Positions 11,169 to 23,281 of a stretch of DNA of 64,000 nt are shown here, in pieces (the first letter of the stretch is position 1; the number at the start of each line of letters is the position of its first letter). Position numbers and translations under genes: made by a program. Origin of the DNA: Hormiphora californensis (taxonomy: Eukaryota; Ctenophora; Tentaculata; Cydippida; Pleurobrachiidae); assembly GCA_020137815.1 (NCBI GenBank), contig CM035354.1, positions 8,703,437 through 8,767,436 on the forward strand, given 5' to 3'. A model generated the notes under the pieces. That model was given only the letters and a program-made list of their open reading frames with translations. It ran no database searches and was not told where the DNA came from.

Positions 11169-11856
11169 TGGTAATGAAATTCCCCCTCTGCGCTAGCTCA
11201 CGGAGGGGTAATAATATCGCTTGTACGGCGGGAGAAATATTCCTGTGTCCAAACTACAAAACAGAAAGTTCTAATTTTTTGAACATACCGAGGAAATTGT
11301 CTGAGCTACCATTACATACCGGAATTTTTCGATATTTTGGCCATTAACACTGTTTTTGTTTTTGGAAAACTATGAAGATGCTGGAATTTGGCTACAAAAA
11401 GCTTCAGAAATGTGCAAAATGCCATTCCAAAGGTATTAGAGGTGGATTCATTGATAACTAAGCTATAGTCGAGTCAGAATAAATTCCACAAGATTGGAAT
11501 TTTATGCCCATATAAGGAGTTATGCGACACACCTCTGTTGTTAAATTTGCCACATTGATGCCTGAGTGAGATCGAGGTCGCGCAGCGACCGAGATCGATC
11601 TCACATCTATTCGCGGAGCGAGAATAGCGAGAATAGGATGCGATGGATCCAATGTTGTTAAACATGTGGTGGAATCGCTACCGGTCGTTACTTTCTGTAG
11701 AATTCAGGTCCTGGTTACTACACAAACTAGTACCATACGTTTTAGATAGGTTTTAGACAAGTTTTCGATAACTCATGAGAAGGTCCTGTAAATTGTCATT
11801 TTTAGGTAGGCGGTATTGTAACCCCTATATGCAATAATAGGGGTGACTTCGTAACC
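11169..11856. mobile_element. Inverted-repeat element (about 690 bp)
   Basis: Left terminus TTGGTAATGAAATTCCCCC; right terminus is the imperfect inverse GGGGTGACTTCGTAACCAA. Internal hairpin GAGATCGAGGTCGCGCAGCG near 11568. A 67-bp deletion derivative is at 7826-7892. No transposase. Confidence 0.65.
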
Positions 11857-12046
11857 AACTATCTATCAGGGTCATAGAGAAGTCAGAAACTAACTAAGAG
11901 GAAATTGAGACCTGTAGAAATAGTAATACATTGATAATTGGTTTCCCGTTAGGGATTCCATGAAACGTGTGTTGCGTCCTAAATACAGCTGTATTATTTG
12001 GTTGTAATACATTGATTCTATATTCTAAGTCGTACCTCCCATTTAG

Positions 12047-12301
12047 ATCCCACCGTCGTGTTTGACATGAGACAACCTACCCTCGCTATGGAAGGTGATT
12101 CATTGACAGTGTCCTGCTCATCACCAACAAGCAATGTTTCACTGATAAATGTACAAACCGGATCTACTTATTCTAGTACCTTGTCTGAAGATGGTCGAGA
12201 ACTGAACTACATTATCACATCAGCTAGTGTGTCTTCTAAAACCATCTATCGGTGTGAAACTAGCGATGGTGATAGTGCTGTGGGATACCTATATGTTTTG
12301 A
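12047..12301 (+). CDS. RPTP exon 9: one complete Ig-like domain
   Basis: An 85-codon, phase 1-1 exon holding a whole Ig-like domain: EGDSLTVSCSS supplies the first cysteine and KTIYRCETSDG the second. The core tryptophan is not obvious, so the fold is divergent. Acceptor CATTTAG|AT, donor A|GTAAGT. Last Ig of block 1; a 6.5-kb transposon-filled intron follows. Confidence 0.9.
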
Positions 12302-12780
12302 GTAAGTCCACTGAAAACATTTTAAAGTTTAATGTGCCTTATAGGGATCCCTCATATGAACTATGAAGGTTTGTAGCGCGGCGCGTTATCAAGTTGGCTG
12401 TCGCCAGCGCGAGCTGGCGATAGCCAACTGGAGTTTAATTAAACGATTGGCTCATAAATCAGGAATCATTGGTCGCATTGGAAAGATACAGTTTTTCTCT
12501 TTCTAACGTAGGCAAGATCAAGTCTTTATCTTATCAGGAGCCAGAGACATGATAGAAACAAGCGGCAAAAAACTTTCTCACGGTGCATGGCTAAGTGGGT
12601 CGGAATGTTGAGAGGTGCTAAACACACACACACACACACACACACGGGCATGGCAAAACCATTTCGCGCGCAAGCGGTTCAATTTATTAAAAATTTGACT
12701 TTATGAGCCAAAACGTGAAAAGTCGATCTTGAAAAACTTTTTTATTTATTTCTTGCGTGTTTTTTGAAAAACGAAATTGG

Positions 12781-13360
12781 TGTCTCCCACTAATAGTGGG
12801 AGACACTAGCGTGGTACGCGCAAAAAAATGCGCGCCACAAACCTAAAATAACAGGTGTGTGGCGCGCATTTTTTTGCGCGTACCACGCTAGTGTCTCCCA
12901 CTATAAAGTTCGTTTCAAGCGACTTGACCCGTAATTCTTGGAATTTGGCGCATTGCGCGTGTATTTAAAAGTCCTCCCAAACTATTATGTCCCTTGCTGC
13001 GCGCGACCGGATTTTAGACAGCCATAGCTCCACTCCTTGATGAGATAGAGACTTGAAATTCGAGTTCTTCCTACAAAACAAATTTCAAGTCTTTATCTCA
13101 TCAGGGAGTGGAATTATGACCGTGGGAAATTTCACAAAACCCGAGTGAGGGACATAGTAGTTTGGGGAGTACTTAACAAAGGGGAAATCCTGAATTTCTA
13201 GGAATCTCAGGTCAAGTCGTTTGAAACGCACTTTAAAGTGCTTTTCAAACGACTTGACCTGAGAGTCCCGGAAATTTAGGATTTCCCCTTTGTAAATACA
13301 CACGCAATGCACCAAATTCCAAGAATTACGGGTCAAGTCGCTTGAAACGGACTTTAACAT
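12781..13360. repeat. Two adjacent long palindromes
   Basis: Arms around 12784-12834 and 12857-12905 pair (TCCCACTA, CACTAGCGTGGTACGCGC). A second pair, about 12906-12975 with 13285-13358, shares TTGACCCGTAATTCTTGGAA and its inverse; an inner pair shares TCAGGTCAAGTCGTTTGAAA. Confidence 0.75.
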
Positions 13361-13466
13361 GGGTGGAGACACAATGAATTCGGGCGCGCTCGTTCAAATC
13401 TCAAACACGTGATACGTACTGGTACATACTGAAATTCGAAGTTTCGCAGAAATTTGAAATCAACCA

Positions 13467-14159
13467 TCTCTATTATAATTTGGAGATGAACGTCGTGGTC
13501 GAAGTCGTTCGTTCAGTGCGTTTCTACGCGACAGTCTGCTCCTTCATTAAGAATTTCAGTGGCGTGTTGTGACGAAATATTGGTGAACTGACGTAACTAC
13601 GGCAGCCAAGAAGGAAATCGCGCGGCGCGCACAGCACACACAGAAGACATTAGAAACTTTCAATTCAACTTCCTACCCGCGCGTTCCAGACACGTCATTT
13701 TGGTCGAGATGTCGTCATAATCATTCATGTTGCTATAGGGACACCTTCTATTTCTACAGTTCTCTCAGATCTCCTGCTATCAGATCACATCAACCCTATT
13801 AGTTAACCTCATTAGTACCCCTGTCAGTGTCACATTTCTCATCAGCTCAGTGCTCACATGTCTTTGTGACATGTATTCCACACCCATTAAATTATGGGAG
13901 TGCGAATGGAACTTTGATGGAAAACTCAAAGCCGGGCAACGAAGTACGCTAAACAGCCGGCTTTCTTCTTGGGAGCAGATGTTTAAACTCTGCTGGCAGT
14001 TAGTGATTATTTCGGAACATAATTTAGCAATTCAGTCTCCATAGTTACCGATTTAGTTGCCATGGCAACCATCAAATGTGGGAAAAAAGAGGGCCACCCG
14101 GCGAAGCCGGGTGGTTTGTGAACACCCCTTATTTGAGGCGCACCCAATGGGTGCGCTAG
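13467..14159 (+). mobile_element. Helitron-like element, family 1, tandem copy A (693 bp)
   Basis: Starts TCTCTATTATAATTTGGAG after host A and ends in the palindrome GCGCACCCAATGGGTGCG followed by CTAG. TC at the 5' end, a hairpin just before CTRR at the 3' end and A|T insertion with no duplication are Helitron rules. No Rep/helicase is encoded, so it is non-autonomous. Directly abuts copy B. Confidence 0.8.
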
Positions 14160-14852
14160 TCTCTATTATAATTTGGAGATGAACGTCGTGGTCGAAGTCG
14201 TTCGTTCAGTGCGTTTCTACGCGACAGTCTGCTCCTTCATTAAGAATTTCAGTGGCGTGTTGTGACGAAATATTGGTGAACTGACGTAACTACGGCAGCC
14301 AAGAAGGAAATCGCGCGGCGCGCACAGCACACACAGAAGACATTAGAAACTTTCAATTCAACTTCCTACCCGCGCGTTCCAGACACGTCATTTTGGTCGA
14401 GATGTCGTCATAATCATTCATGTTGCTATAGGGACACCTTCTATTTCTACAGTTCTCTCAGATCTCCTGCTATCAGATCACATCAACCCTATTAGTTAAC
14501 CTCATTAGTACCCCTGTCAGTGTCACATTTCTCATCAGCTCAGTGCTCACATGTCTTTGTGACATGTATTCCACACCCATTAAATTATGGGAGTGCGAAT
14601 GGAACTTTGATGGAAAACTCAAAGCCGGGCAACGAAGTACGCTAAACAGCCGGCTTTCTTCTTGGGAGCAGATGTTTAAACTCTGCTGGCAGTTAGTGAT
14701 TATTTCGGAACATAATTTAGCAATTCAGTCTCCATAGTTACCGATTTAGTTGCCATGGCAACCATCAAATGTGGGAAAAAAGAGGGCCACCCGGCGAAGC
14801 CGGGTGGTTTGTGAACACCCCTTATTTGAGGCGCACCCAATGGGTGCGCTAG
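14160..14852 (+). mobile_element. Helitron-like element, family 1, tandem copy B (693 bp)
   Basis: By eye identical to copy A at an offset of exactly 693 bp, same orientation, ending CTAG before host T. Small open frames repeated in both copies (13850-14044, 14543-14737) are not supported as genes. Confidence 0.8.
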
Positions 14853-14924
14853 TCTTACTATATAATGCAAAAACACCCGAAACTTGATCCCACCCATGCA
14901 TGTTTGGTGGTCCCTAAATCGTCG

Positions 14925-15095
14925 TCATCAAGATCAGATCACATCACCCAACATGCATGATCAGATCACCCTACTGAGGATCAGATCCCCCCACCCAAGA
15001 TCAGATCATACCATTGAGGATCAGATCACCCCACCCATGATCAGATCACCCCAGTGAGTATCAGATCATCCCAGTGGTTATCAGATCCCACATTT
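14925..15095. repeat. GATCAGATCACCCCA minisatellite
   Basis: About eight imperfect copies of a roughly 20-bp unit GATCAGATCACCCCAGTGAG. Confidence 0.85.
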
Positions 15096-15181
15096 CACCC
15101 AGCAGTCCACTGTGCGTGATGAGATCCCCATATATAGAGTAGAAAATAGACAAAGACGACAGAGAAATTGAGATAGAAATG

Positions 15182-15186
<5 letters not shown>

Positions 15187-15260
<74 letters not shown>
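15187..15260. repeat. (GA)n microsatellite
   Basis: Over 70 bp of GA repeats. Confidence 0.95.
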
Positions 15261-15264
<4 letters not shown>

Positions 15265-15524
15265 TATCGAGAGGCTGATAGCATCGCTGAGATCATAGCT
15301 CTCATCGCTCTCTCTCCTCCTCTCTCTCTCGGCGTCTCTCTTTCTCTCCTCTCTTACCCCTTCCTCTCTCTTTTTTTGTTCTTTCTTTCTCTTTCTGCCT
15401 CACCATACAAGACAGAAAAACAGAGCGATACGAAAAACGAGGAATTTCCTAGGTGTTTTTAGTTTAGTGTACGTCGCTTGAGTAATCAATTAATTGTAAG
15501 CCATCCGTAGGATGGCTTGGGTCC

Positions 15525-16225
15525 ACTAGTTTATGAAACCCGATAGCTGATTTAACAGTCGTTTGAACATTTTGCGCGCTCATGATAACTGCTAGCTGGG
15601 GTATTTAATACCCTGCTCAAGATTTAACAGACCAGTGCCTCTTTTCACGCTTTTCTCTTCATTTGAATAACGTGCGTGTAAAATTCCGAGGATTGAAAAT
15701 GTGTGTAAACAGTGTTTACTAAACACTCAATAACGACAACAACAGAGAGGGGAACACATTTGCAACACTTTTTAATATTATCTCTCTTATCAAGAGGCAG
15801 AAGAATCGCATTTCATTCGTTTCTCTTATTGCCTCTCTCACTGTGTGCATTGGCCCCAATCTTGCTCTCTCTTACTCAAATATGTTAGGAACAGTAGACA
15901 CTGAGTCTACACACATTTTGAGGGTGTCTGTTGACTATTTTCCAGCAGTCCTAGTGTGTTTCACCTTGTGTTGTGTCTCTTATTTGTGTGTAATTGCTAT
16001 CGGGTTTCATAAACTATGAAAGTTTGTTAGCTTGTCACGTCGCGTTATAGGTTTAAATCGCCTCCCCCTCGCCCTCGGCTGCGCCTCGGGTTCGGGGTCG
16101 TGATTTAAACCAGTTTAATCGCCCTGCCGGGCGATTAAACTCCAGTTGGCTATCGCCAGCTCGCGCTGGCGACAGCCAACTTGATAACGGCGTGCCGCGC
16201 TACAAACCTCCATAGTTCATTTGAC
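15525..16225. repeat. Inverted-repeat block with GC-rich hairpins
   Basis: TTTATGAAACCCGATAGCTG (15530) is inverted near 15990. The adjoining 16013-16215 segment holds hairpins AATCGCCCTGCCGGGCGATT and TATCGCCAGCTCGCGCTGGC. Its right end also occurs, inverted, at 12356-12430, and it resembles 37209-37417. Confidence 0.6.
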
Positions 16226-16258
16226 TGAGAAATCATTTTCGAAAGGCTTCTTTCTTTA

Positions 16259-16413
16259 CTGGTACATTTCTCGAGGTGTTCTTTATACTATAACTGAGTC
16301 AATTTCACCGTTTTTGGAATTTTTGGCTAATGTGGTCACAGATGTCCCAATTCGGCGAAAATACCGAAAACGGTGAAATTGCCTCTGTTTGGATAAAGAA
16401 CACATCGAGTTTG
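16259..16413. mobile_element. Small MITE related to 1067-1444
   Basis: Same TGGTACATTTCTCGAGGTG terminus and GTCAATTTCACCG arm with its inverse near 16370-16405. Confidence 0.6.
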
Positions 16414-16471
16414 GCCACATTGATACCTGAGTGAGATCGACGTCACGCGCGACTAAGATCGATCTCACATA

Positions 16472-17528
16472 CCACCTGGGCCAAAAAAACGTGGGGTACG
16501 CCGAGCCTCATATCTCCCAAATCTTAACTTCCATCACTCTGATATTTTGACACAATATTTGTATGAATACTCATTCGAGGAATCTGGAGTTTCAGCCCTC
16601 TAGAACCCGAATGAACATTGAATGAACATCAAAATGGGACCATATTTCGGTACCAAAGTTTCACAAATTTGTTTGGCTATCGATTTTCTTTCGAACGCGA
16701 CCAGTTTGAGCTAAATTGGATCACCACAAGAATCACAGTGACCAGTTTACCAAGCCTAGGTTGGGTCATGTGATCCCCATCAAATTATGACGTGTTAGCA
16801 AGAGAACTTACATTTTAACAGACGCTGTATCGGTACACCGTCCTCATTAGCAGATGTGATACGTGATACTCGACCGTTACACCTGCTTATTGGCACTTCG
16901 TAATGACACAGGACACTAGCGTCTCAATGAGGGTCACATGACCAGACCTAGGGTTAGAAAACTAGCCACTGTGTCTCTTGTGGTGGGCCAACTGAGCTTA
17001 AATTAGTCGCGTTTGAAAGGAAATCGATACCCAAAGACGACTGTGAAATTCAGGTTTGAAAAAGCATTCCTGTTTTCAAGTTCATTCAGGATTCATTGCA
17101 GTCGGAAAAATGAACTTTGAGATAGAGAGCTAAAATTCCGGCTAATATCAACATTGATCAAGTGCAATGGCCTTACCGATTTTTAGCGCTTGAAATTGCC
17201 GATTTCTCGTCAAAATGGGTCAAAATCGATTTTCGGTAAAAATGAACAGTTTTATATTGTTTATTTCACCCACTAAACTTGATAATGATTCAATTTTAAT
17301 AAAAATGCAGATTGCCATTTGTTGTTAGTTGTTCTATTGCATGGCGGTCATTTTTAAGAATAAAATTGAATATAAACAAGAGAAAACTTCGAAAACCCCG
17401 AAAAATGAAAAACTGATTCCTCGAATGAGTAGGTATACAAAAATTGTGTCAAAATATCAGAGTGATAGGAGTTACGATTTGGGAGATATGAGGCTCGGCG
17501 TACCCCACGTTTTTTTTGGCCCAGGCGG
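16472..17528. mobile_element. TA-flanked inverted-repeat element (1,057 bp)
   Basis: Terminus CCACCTGGGCCAAAAAAACG with inverse GGCCCAGGCGG; TA at 16470-16471 and 17529-17530. The arms share ACGCCGAGCCTCATATCTCC over roughly 90 bp. No transposase frame. Confidence 0.75.
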
Positions 17529-17984
17529 TATAACAGCTGCCTCCGCTCTGTTATTGATTTTAGAGCAAACTTTTTCAAAGACCTGGCTGCAAGAAACTAC
17601 TGAACCGATTTGCATCTCGTTTGTTGCTCCTGACAGATAATTGTCTCTAGTTTTACGGAAAATAACCGCGAGTATCAGCATTTGAGGAATAGTGGGTCAA
17701 AATTGACGCTAAACATGAGCAATTCTTTAAAGACCTGGCCGCAAGCTCCTACTCGGTCCTGGGATAATCTGCGGGTACTGGGTGAATCGTCATGGCCTTG
17801 TGAGCATGGGAAAATACCCGCCGATTCATCACGATGCGAAATGAGGCGGTAATTGACGTTTGAGTAGTGCTATGTCAGCTAAAAAGGTCTCCCAAAACAG
17901 TCTGTCGCGCGGAATTTGCTGACAAACGTGCTTTACATCGCACGCACGTGAGTTCTTGCTGTCCATAGAGCGGGAGCCTATCAC

Positions 17985-18485
17985 GGGAGATTACGGGGGC
18001 CCGGATGAGACGCCCGTACCAGTCGCCCGTACCAGTCGCCCGTACATTTGCTTTGCGCATTAGGGGAAACTCTAACTGAATGGCATCCCATTAATGGGAT
18101 CCCATCAACAGTAAAACTCTAACTGATAATGGACCACAGTGATGGTTCTTTCTCTGTATTCTCTCTGTAGACAGTCAATCAATCAATCAATCAGTACATT
18201 GGGCATGCCCGGGCACGGGCGCGCACACAGAGAGAATACAGAGAAAGAACCATCACTGTGGTCCATTATCAGTTAGAGTTTTACTGTTGATGGGATCCCA
18301 TTAATGGGATGCCATTCAGTTAGAGTTTCCCCTTACGTTTCATCGCACTTTCACCACAAATAAGGTACATGCGTGTCATGCGCATGTGTTTCGTTGTGGT
18401 GAAAGTGTGGTGAAACGTAATGCGCAAAGCAAATTTACGGGCGACTGGTACGGGCGTCTCATCCGGGCCCTCGTAATCCGCTGCC
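17985..18485. mobile_element. Foldback element carrying the 18063-18332 MITE
   Basis: CGGATGAGACGCCCGTACCA and TTTGCTTTGCGCATTA are mirrored at 18420-18475; the inner MITE inserted next to one arm. Confidence 0.65.
18063..18332. mobile_element. TTA-flanked foldback MITE (270 bp)
   Basis: Same termini as 6793-7082 (GGGGAAACTCTAACTGAATG), flanked by TTA at 18060-18062 and 18333-18335. The loop differs, with an AATC repeat. Confidence 0.85.
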
Positions 18486-18873
18486 TATTCTTCGCGGAGC
18501 GAGAATAAAGTCCATTTTTATTCAACTGTTCATCCCTCAACTCGTGCACGTGCGATATTTTAATTTACGCTGTGTGCGCTACACGTTAACATGTGATAAA
18601 CGCGCAAAACAATTCCGCGCACGACTTTGGGGGGTGAACAGTTGAAAAAAAATGGAGTATAGGTTGCAATGGAGCAAAACCTCGAAAGATGTACTAGTAA
18701 AGAAATTAGCCTCTTTCTCAGTCAAAAATGGTCGATTAAAAATTTCCGCGAAACTTCGAACTTCGAACTTTAGTGCGTGTCACGCAGTTGAGATTTGAAC
18801 GAGCGTGCCCAACTTCAGTGTGTCTCCACCCCATTAGATGTTGTCAGGTCTAGTAACCCTTGAATCTTCTCAG

Positions 18874-19068
18874 AGAGATGCCCTGCATTGAGTGCTGGTA
18901 CCCACTCTAACATTTCGTGTAGTAATGGGACAGCACACGGCTCGATATGCCAGCTAAACTGTACAAGTAACTATACCATGGCCTACCCCTACGGTAAAAC
19001 TCTTTTCACAGAGTGCCAGGATGGGCAGTGGAGTGGATTTCCTCTCACCATCATCCCCGCCTGTCTAG
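18874..19068 (+). CDS. RPTP exon 10: sushi (CCP/SCR) module, block 1
   Basis: A phase 1-1 exon of 65 codons encoding a sushi-type module: starts RCPALSAG, has internal cysteines in SCSNGT, ICQLNC and ECQDG, then QWSG and a final PACL. The conserved tryptophan and terminal cysteine are present. Such modules mediate adhesion and complement-type binding. Acceptor CTTCTCAG|AG, donor CTAG|GTAGGA. Confidence 0.9.
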
Positions 19069-19161
19069 GTAGGAAATGTTACACTCGTAGATTGTAGAAC
19101 TATTTGATTTATACACCACTACAACTAGTTCATGAAACCTAAAGTCCAATTTTTAATTTAA

Positions 19162-19413
19162 GCGACAGGCCGCCGCGCATTCAAAGAAGTCGCGCGGCGT
19201 TGTATTTGCGCGTGACAATTCGAGAACTCTTTTCGCTCATATCTCCCGTTCCTGATGAGATAAAGAATTGGTCTCGGTTGCGTTGGAAAGGTCTTCAAAT
19301 TATCTTTCCAATGCTTTCGGGTTCAAGTTTTAAGATTGCCAGAAACTCGATCTCGATTATCACGCGCAAATACAACGCCGCGCGGCCTCTTTGAATGCGC
19401 GGCGGCCTGTCGC
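19162..19413. mobile_element. TTAA-flanked GC-rich MITE (252 bp)
   Basis: Terminus GCGACAGGCCGCCGCGCATT and inverse, TTAA at 19158-19161 and 19414-19417. Inner pair CGCGCGGCGTTGTATTTGCG is mirrored. Confidence 0.85.
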
Positions 19414-19530
19414 TTAAATAAAAAATTCGACTATAACCTGATTTTACTTCAAATGCGTATAATTATAGGTATAGATCATTCTGTGAAAATCTCACCTCTC
19501 TTATACTCCTCCCGTTCTTAAGTTATTGAA

Positions 19531-20093
19531 GTATTAACAAGAATTATTATTGCATTATGCAATGTTTCATAATGCTGTGTTTCCCTGCCAACCGATCTGA
19601 TTTCTGTGAAACTTCTCCTATGCTTTATTCAGTGTGAGAGCATTTTTATGCCTATCTTGAGTTGGTTCGTATTTTATGAGGCCCGTATTTTCATCAATAA
19701 AAGTCTATCTATGGTGATTTTTTTCCCGCCCGGGTGAATGCCGAAGGCATTCACCCGGATGCCTTTTGTAAAAAGGCATAGGGGTTTAGAATTCGACAAG
19801 TTTACATACTAGTGAGGTGTCACGGTCACAAAACTGGCTGTAACACGCTCAGTTGCGAGGGACAACGGTGTTGCTCCTTCATCAAATACTTCAATGGCAC
19901 GTTTTCAGGAAATGTGAGCCGTGCATTGTGGCACGCAATTTAGTGCTACTAAAACACAAGACCAAGTTCCATACGGTTTGAGTGATTGATAAATGATGAG
20001 AAATGTCTGGCCCGCCTTCACATTAAATTTAGTTATGAAAATAGAGGTTGGCGGGGAAACATAGCATTATGAAACATAATGCAATGATTCTTG
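19531..20093. mobile_element. Inverted-repeat MITE (about 560 bp)
   Basis: Left end AACAAGAATTATTATTGCAT pairs with right end ATGCAATGATTCTTGTT; subterminal GTTTCCCTGCCAACC pairs with GGTTGGCGGGGAAAC. Relatives at 2412-2792 and around 23684-24325. Confidence 0.75.
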
Positions 20094-20245
20094 TTATAGT
20101 GTGTGTCATAAGTAAGGAAGGTGTTATAATTTAGGTATACCACTCTGACGCTGAGCAGTGTCAGTCAAAATTCAGTTTGCTGGCCCTGTTTTGCCTGGGC
20201 GGTATACAAAAACTTATATTATTATTATTATTATTATTATGCTAA

Positions 20246-20878
20246 GGGTGCGATCACACCAGGATCTTCGAAACAATTGCTTCGAAGATCCAAACTGAAT
20301 CACACTGAAAAGTTTGGTTGGTTCTTCAAATTAGCAGGCGTTCAGTTGTGAACGTGGACGCTGGCAGGCTTTTACATGTTGCAACATGTAACATCTTGCC
20401 AGCGCCCATGTCGCACGTGCCAATGTGCCGCACACAACAGGCGCCCCCATCAAAAGTTCGCGACGCTAATTCTTGGTTGGCGTCGCGATTAACGTCGCTA
20501 AAAAAGTTCATTCGCTGCAAGAATAGCGTCGCGAATCCAGGTATTCGCGGCGTTTTCACTGCGTTTTTTCAAAAAAGCAAATTTTTCAGCATTTGAATTT
20601 TTCAAAATCAGCTGCTGAAAAATGCAAATGCTGAAAAATTTGCTTTTTTTGAAAAAACGCAGTGAAAACGCCGCGAATACCTGGATTCGCGACGTGATTC
20701 TTGCAGTGAATGAGCTTTTTTAGCGACGTTTATCGCGACGCCAATCAAGAATTAGCGTCGCAAACTTTTGATGGGGGCGTTCACAACTGAACGCCTGATA
20801 ATTTGAAGAACCAACCAAACTTTTCAGTGTGATTCAGTTTGGATCTTCGAAGCAATTGTTCCTGGTGTGATAGCGCCC
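20246..20878. mobile_element. TAA-flanked foldback element (633 bp)
   Basis: Terminus GGGTGCGATCACACCAGG against its inverse, TAA at 20243-20245 and 20879-20881. Arms of about 300 bp pair through GATCTTCGAA, TTTGGTTGGTTCTTCAAATT and ATTCGCGGCGTTTTCACTGC. Confidence 0.85.
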
Positions 20879-21049
20879 TAAGAGTAAGAGGTGGTAATGG
20901 AGGTGCAAATACCGCTTACTGCTTAGTTTAAGTCTGGCGTCACTTAACCGTTGAAGACACAGATTTTTTTTTACCAACTTAAAAGCTAAATACTGTATCC
21001 CCAAAACGACTGGAGATAGGGCAATAGTTTCTTGATAAGGGCAATTTGC

Positions 21050-21325
21050 GATTTGCGGGCATCGCATTATAGAGGCATTATAGACGCATTATAACAGCAA
21101 TATAAACGCATTTTTATAGACACGACGCAGTATAGGTGCACCACCCACGCCAAAATTGTGTTAAAGACGCACTATAGACGCATATAGACGGAGTATTAGA
21201 GGAGCACCATAAACACTACATAGCCGCATTATATACGGATTATAAACGCATTATAGACGCAGGTCGCTTTTTATAGACGCGGCGTCTATAAAAACGTACT
21301 TTTTTAAGAAGCACTATAGACGTAA
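21050..21325. repeat. TATAGACGCATTA repeat block
   Basis: Starts GGCAATTTGCGATTTGCGGG (21037) like the end of 31149-35059, followed by degenerate TATAGACGCATTA units. Looks like a one-ended copy of that element. Confidence 0.7.
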
Positions 21326-21328
21326 AGT

Positions 21329-21972
21329 CGGATTTTTGAAGTTGTCACCCCCCATTTCACGAGCGGCGTTGTATTTGCGTGTGACAGCCCCCACTTTTTC
21401 TCATTTTCGAAAAAAAAAACCCGAATAACATCGGAAAGAGCATAATTTTGTGAGTCCGTAGAGTTTTTGTTTGACGAAATTGGTCAAGAAACAAGGGTGT
21501 GAGAGCCAAAACAAGATTCCGGTGCGCAAATAAAATGTCGCACGCCACCCTAGATGGTCGGTATGATTTTTAAAATGAGAGAGAACAGCAGGGATTTTCA
21601 CAAAAAGTTATCTTGATACTCCTTGATGACTAACTCAAACTTTAGTGAAAACCGCATGTCTCTAACATGTTTTTGAAAGTTAGCTCAATTTTCAAAAACA
21701 TGCTAGAGACATGCGATTTTCACTAAAGTTTTAGTTAGCCATCAAGGAGTATCTAGATAACTTTTTGTGAAAATTCCTGCTGTTCTCTCTCACTTTAACA
21801 ACTTTTTGAGTTTTAGGTACTACATGGTCGGACCCCGATTTACAGGAACCCCGATTTATCGGGAGGATAAACTCCCCCCAATATAGGAAATTAACAGTTT
21901 TTCACCCCGATATACCGAGCACCCCGATTTGGGTGGTCATTTGGGGGTGACAACTTCAAAAATCCGACTTTA
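21329..21972. mobile_element. Nested foldback
   Basis: TCGGATTTTTGAAGTTGTCA pairs with TGACAACTTCAAAAATCCGA at the far end. Inside lie a palindrome at 21590-21790 (ACTCCTTGATG, CATGTCTCTAACATG) and a degraded GTCGGACCCCGATTTA repeat near 21827. Confidence 0.65.
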
Positions 21973-22537
21973 CAAACTTGATATCATACTATTATTAAAG
22001 CAAATAGGGAAATGATGTGTCCCGTTTTTTACCAAATATGGCAAATAGTGTTCCTATTTCCTGGAAATTCCTGGAAATGGCCTTTTGCACGTGTTGTCCC
22101 TAGAGGGACCCTAGCAACCTGCCAGCTTGAGCCTTAAACTGCACGTGCATCCTTGATTCATCTCTCTGCCGGTTGTGTGAATGATCGTTTGCTCGATTTG
22201 ATCTGTTCACCACGTTTCGTGAACATGACTATTGACTACTCAACTTCAACACAATCGCCAGTGAGTTTGGAGGAGCCATATGTCGCAAACTGGCGCTGAC
22301 CCCTATAGACTACGTGATAGAACCCTAAAAAGAGGTGATTATTATTCAAAAAATATTGTCAACACACGTAATAACAAAGTATCAATGGCACTAATAAGAA
22401 ATGACAGTAATACGTGAAAGTATTTTGCAAATGTGCTCCTTCATAAAATACTTAAGGACTTGGTAAAAGAGGACCCGTGGTTTTTCTGTCGAAAGAATCC
22501 CTGTGGTCAATTTACTGATTTTAAAAATTTCAAATGA

Positions 22538-22848
22538 CTAGCGCACCCATTGGGTGCGCCTCAAGTAAGGGCCTTTTGATAACCCACCCGGCTTCGCCGT
22601 GTGGCTCATTTCGCCACTTTCAACGTCAATAACACGGTTGCCATGGCAACTGAATTGGTAAATATGGTGACTGAATTGTTAAAATTCATTCGAAAATAGT
22701 AAGAAACTTCCACTGGAAGTTCCAAAACTGTGAGTAACAGCTTTACAGCTTTGGGCACATAGAGTGTTTTATGAAGGAGCACTGTCGCTTAGATACCGCC
22801 TAACGAACGACTTCGACTTCGACGTTCATCTCCAAATTATAATAGAGA
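22538..22848 (-). mobile_element. Helitron-like element, family 1, array unit 1
   Basis: After host A: CTAGCGCACCCATTGGGTGCG (3' hairpin end, reversed) to CTCCAAATTATAATAGAGA. Joined head-to-tail to the next unit. Confidence 0.75.
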
Positions 22849-23281
22849 TAGCGCACCCATTGGGTGCGCCCCAAGTAAGGGCTTTTTGTTAACCCATACG
22901 GCTTCGCCGTGTGGTTGTTTTTGCCACTTTTAACGGAAATAACGCGGTTGCCATGGCAACTGAAGTGGTAACTATGGGGACTGAATTGTTAAAATTCATT
23001 CGAAAATAGTAAGAAACTTCCACTGGAAGTTCCAAACGTGTGAGCTTTGGTCGCATAAAATGTCGCATAAAATGTTTTATGAAGGAGCACCCATTCCTAC
23101 CCGGTTATCATTTGTGGTTTTTTTGATCTTTGATGTCGATTTTTTCAAAAACCCTACTTGGGATTAGATTAATTCTTTTTCTAATCGACTAAGCTAATCC
23201 TAAGCTTTCGAAAACACACCCTATTGATATAGAGCGGATGAAAAAACTTCGACGTCGTTCATCTCCAAATTATAATATAGA
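22849..23281 (-). mobile_element. Helitron-like element, family 1, array unit 2
   Basis: Starts TAGCGCACCCATTGGG (one C short of CTAG), ends TTATAATATAGA. Contains extra sequence (TTTGATCTTTGATGTCGATT and CTAATCGACTAAGCTAATCC) also seen in the element at 25330-27003, so it has acquired or lost filler. Confidence 0.65.

Larger units (their letters stand above)
12302..18873. other. Intron 9, 6.5 kb, mostly repeats
   Basis: Contains GC-rich hairpins at 12356-12440, palindromes 12781-13360, a tandem Helitron-like pair, GATCAGATCACCCC minisatellite, a GA microsatellite, an inverted-repeat block at 15525-16225, a TA-flanked element and a TTA-flanked MITE. No exon-like segment was found between them. 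Confidence 0.7.
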
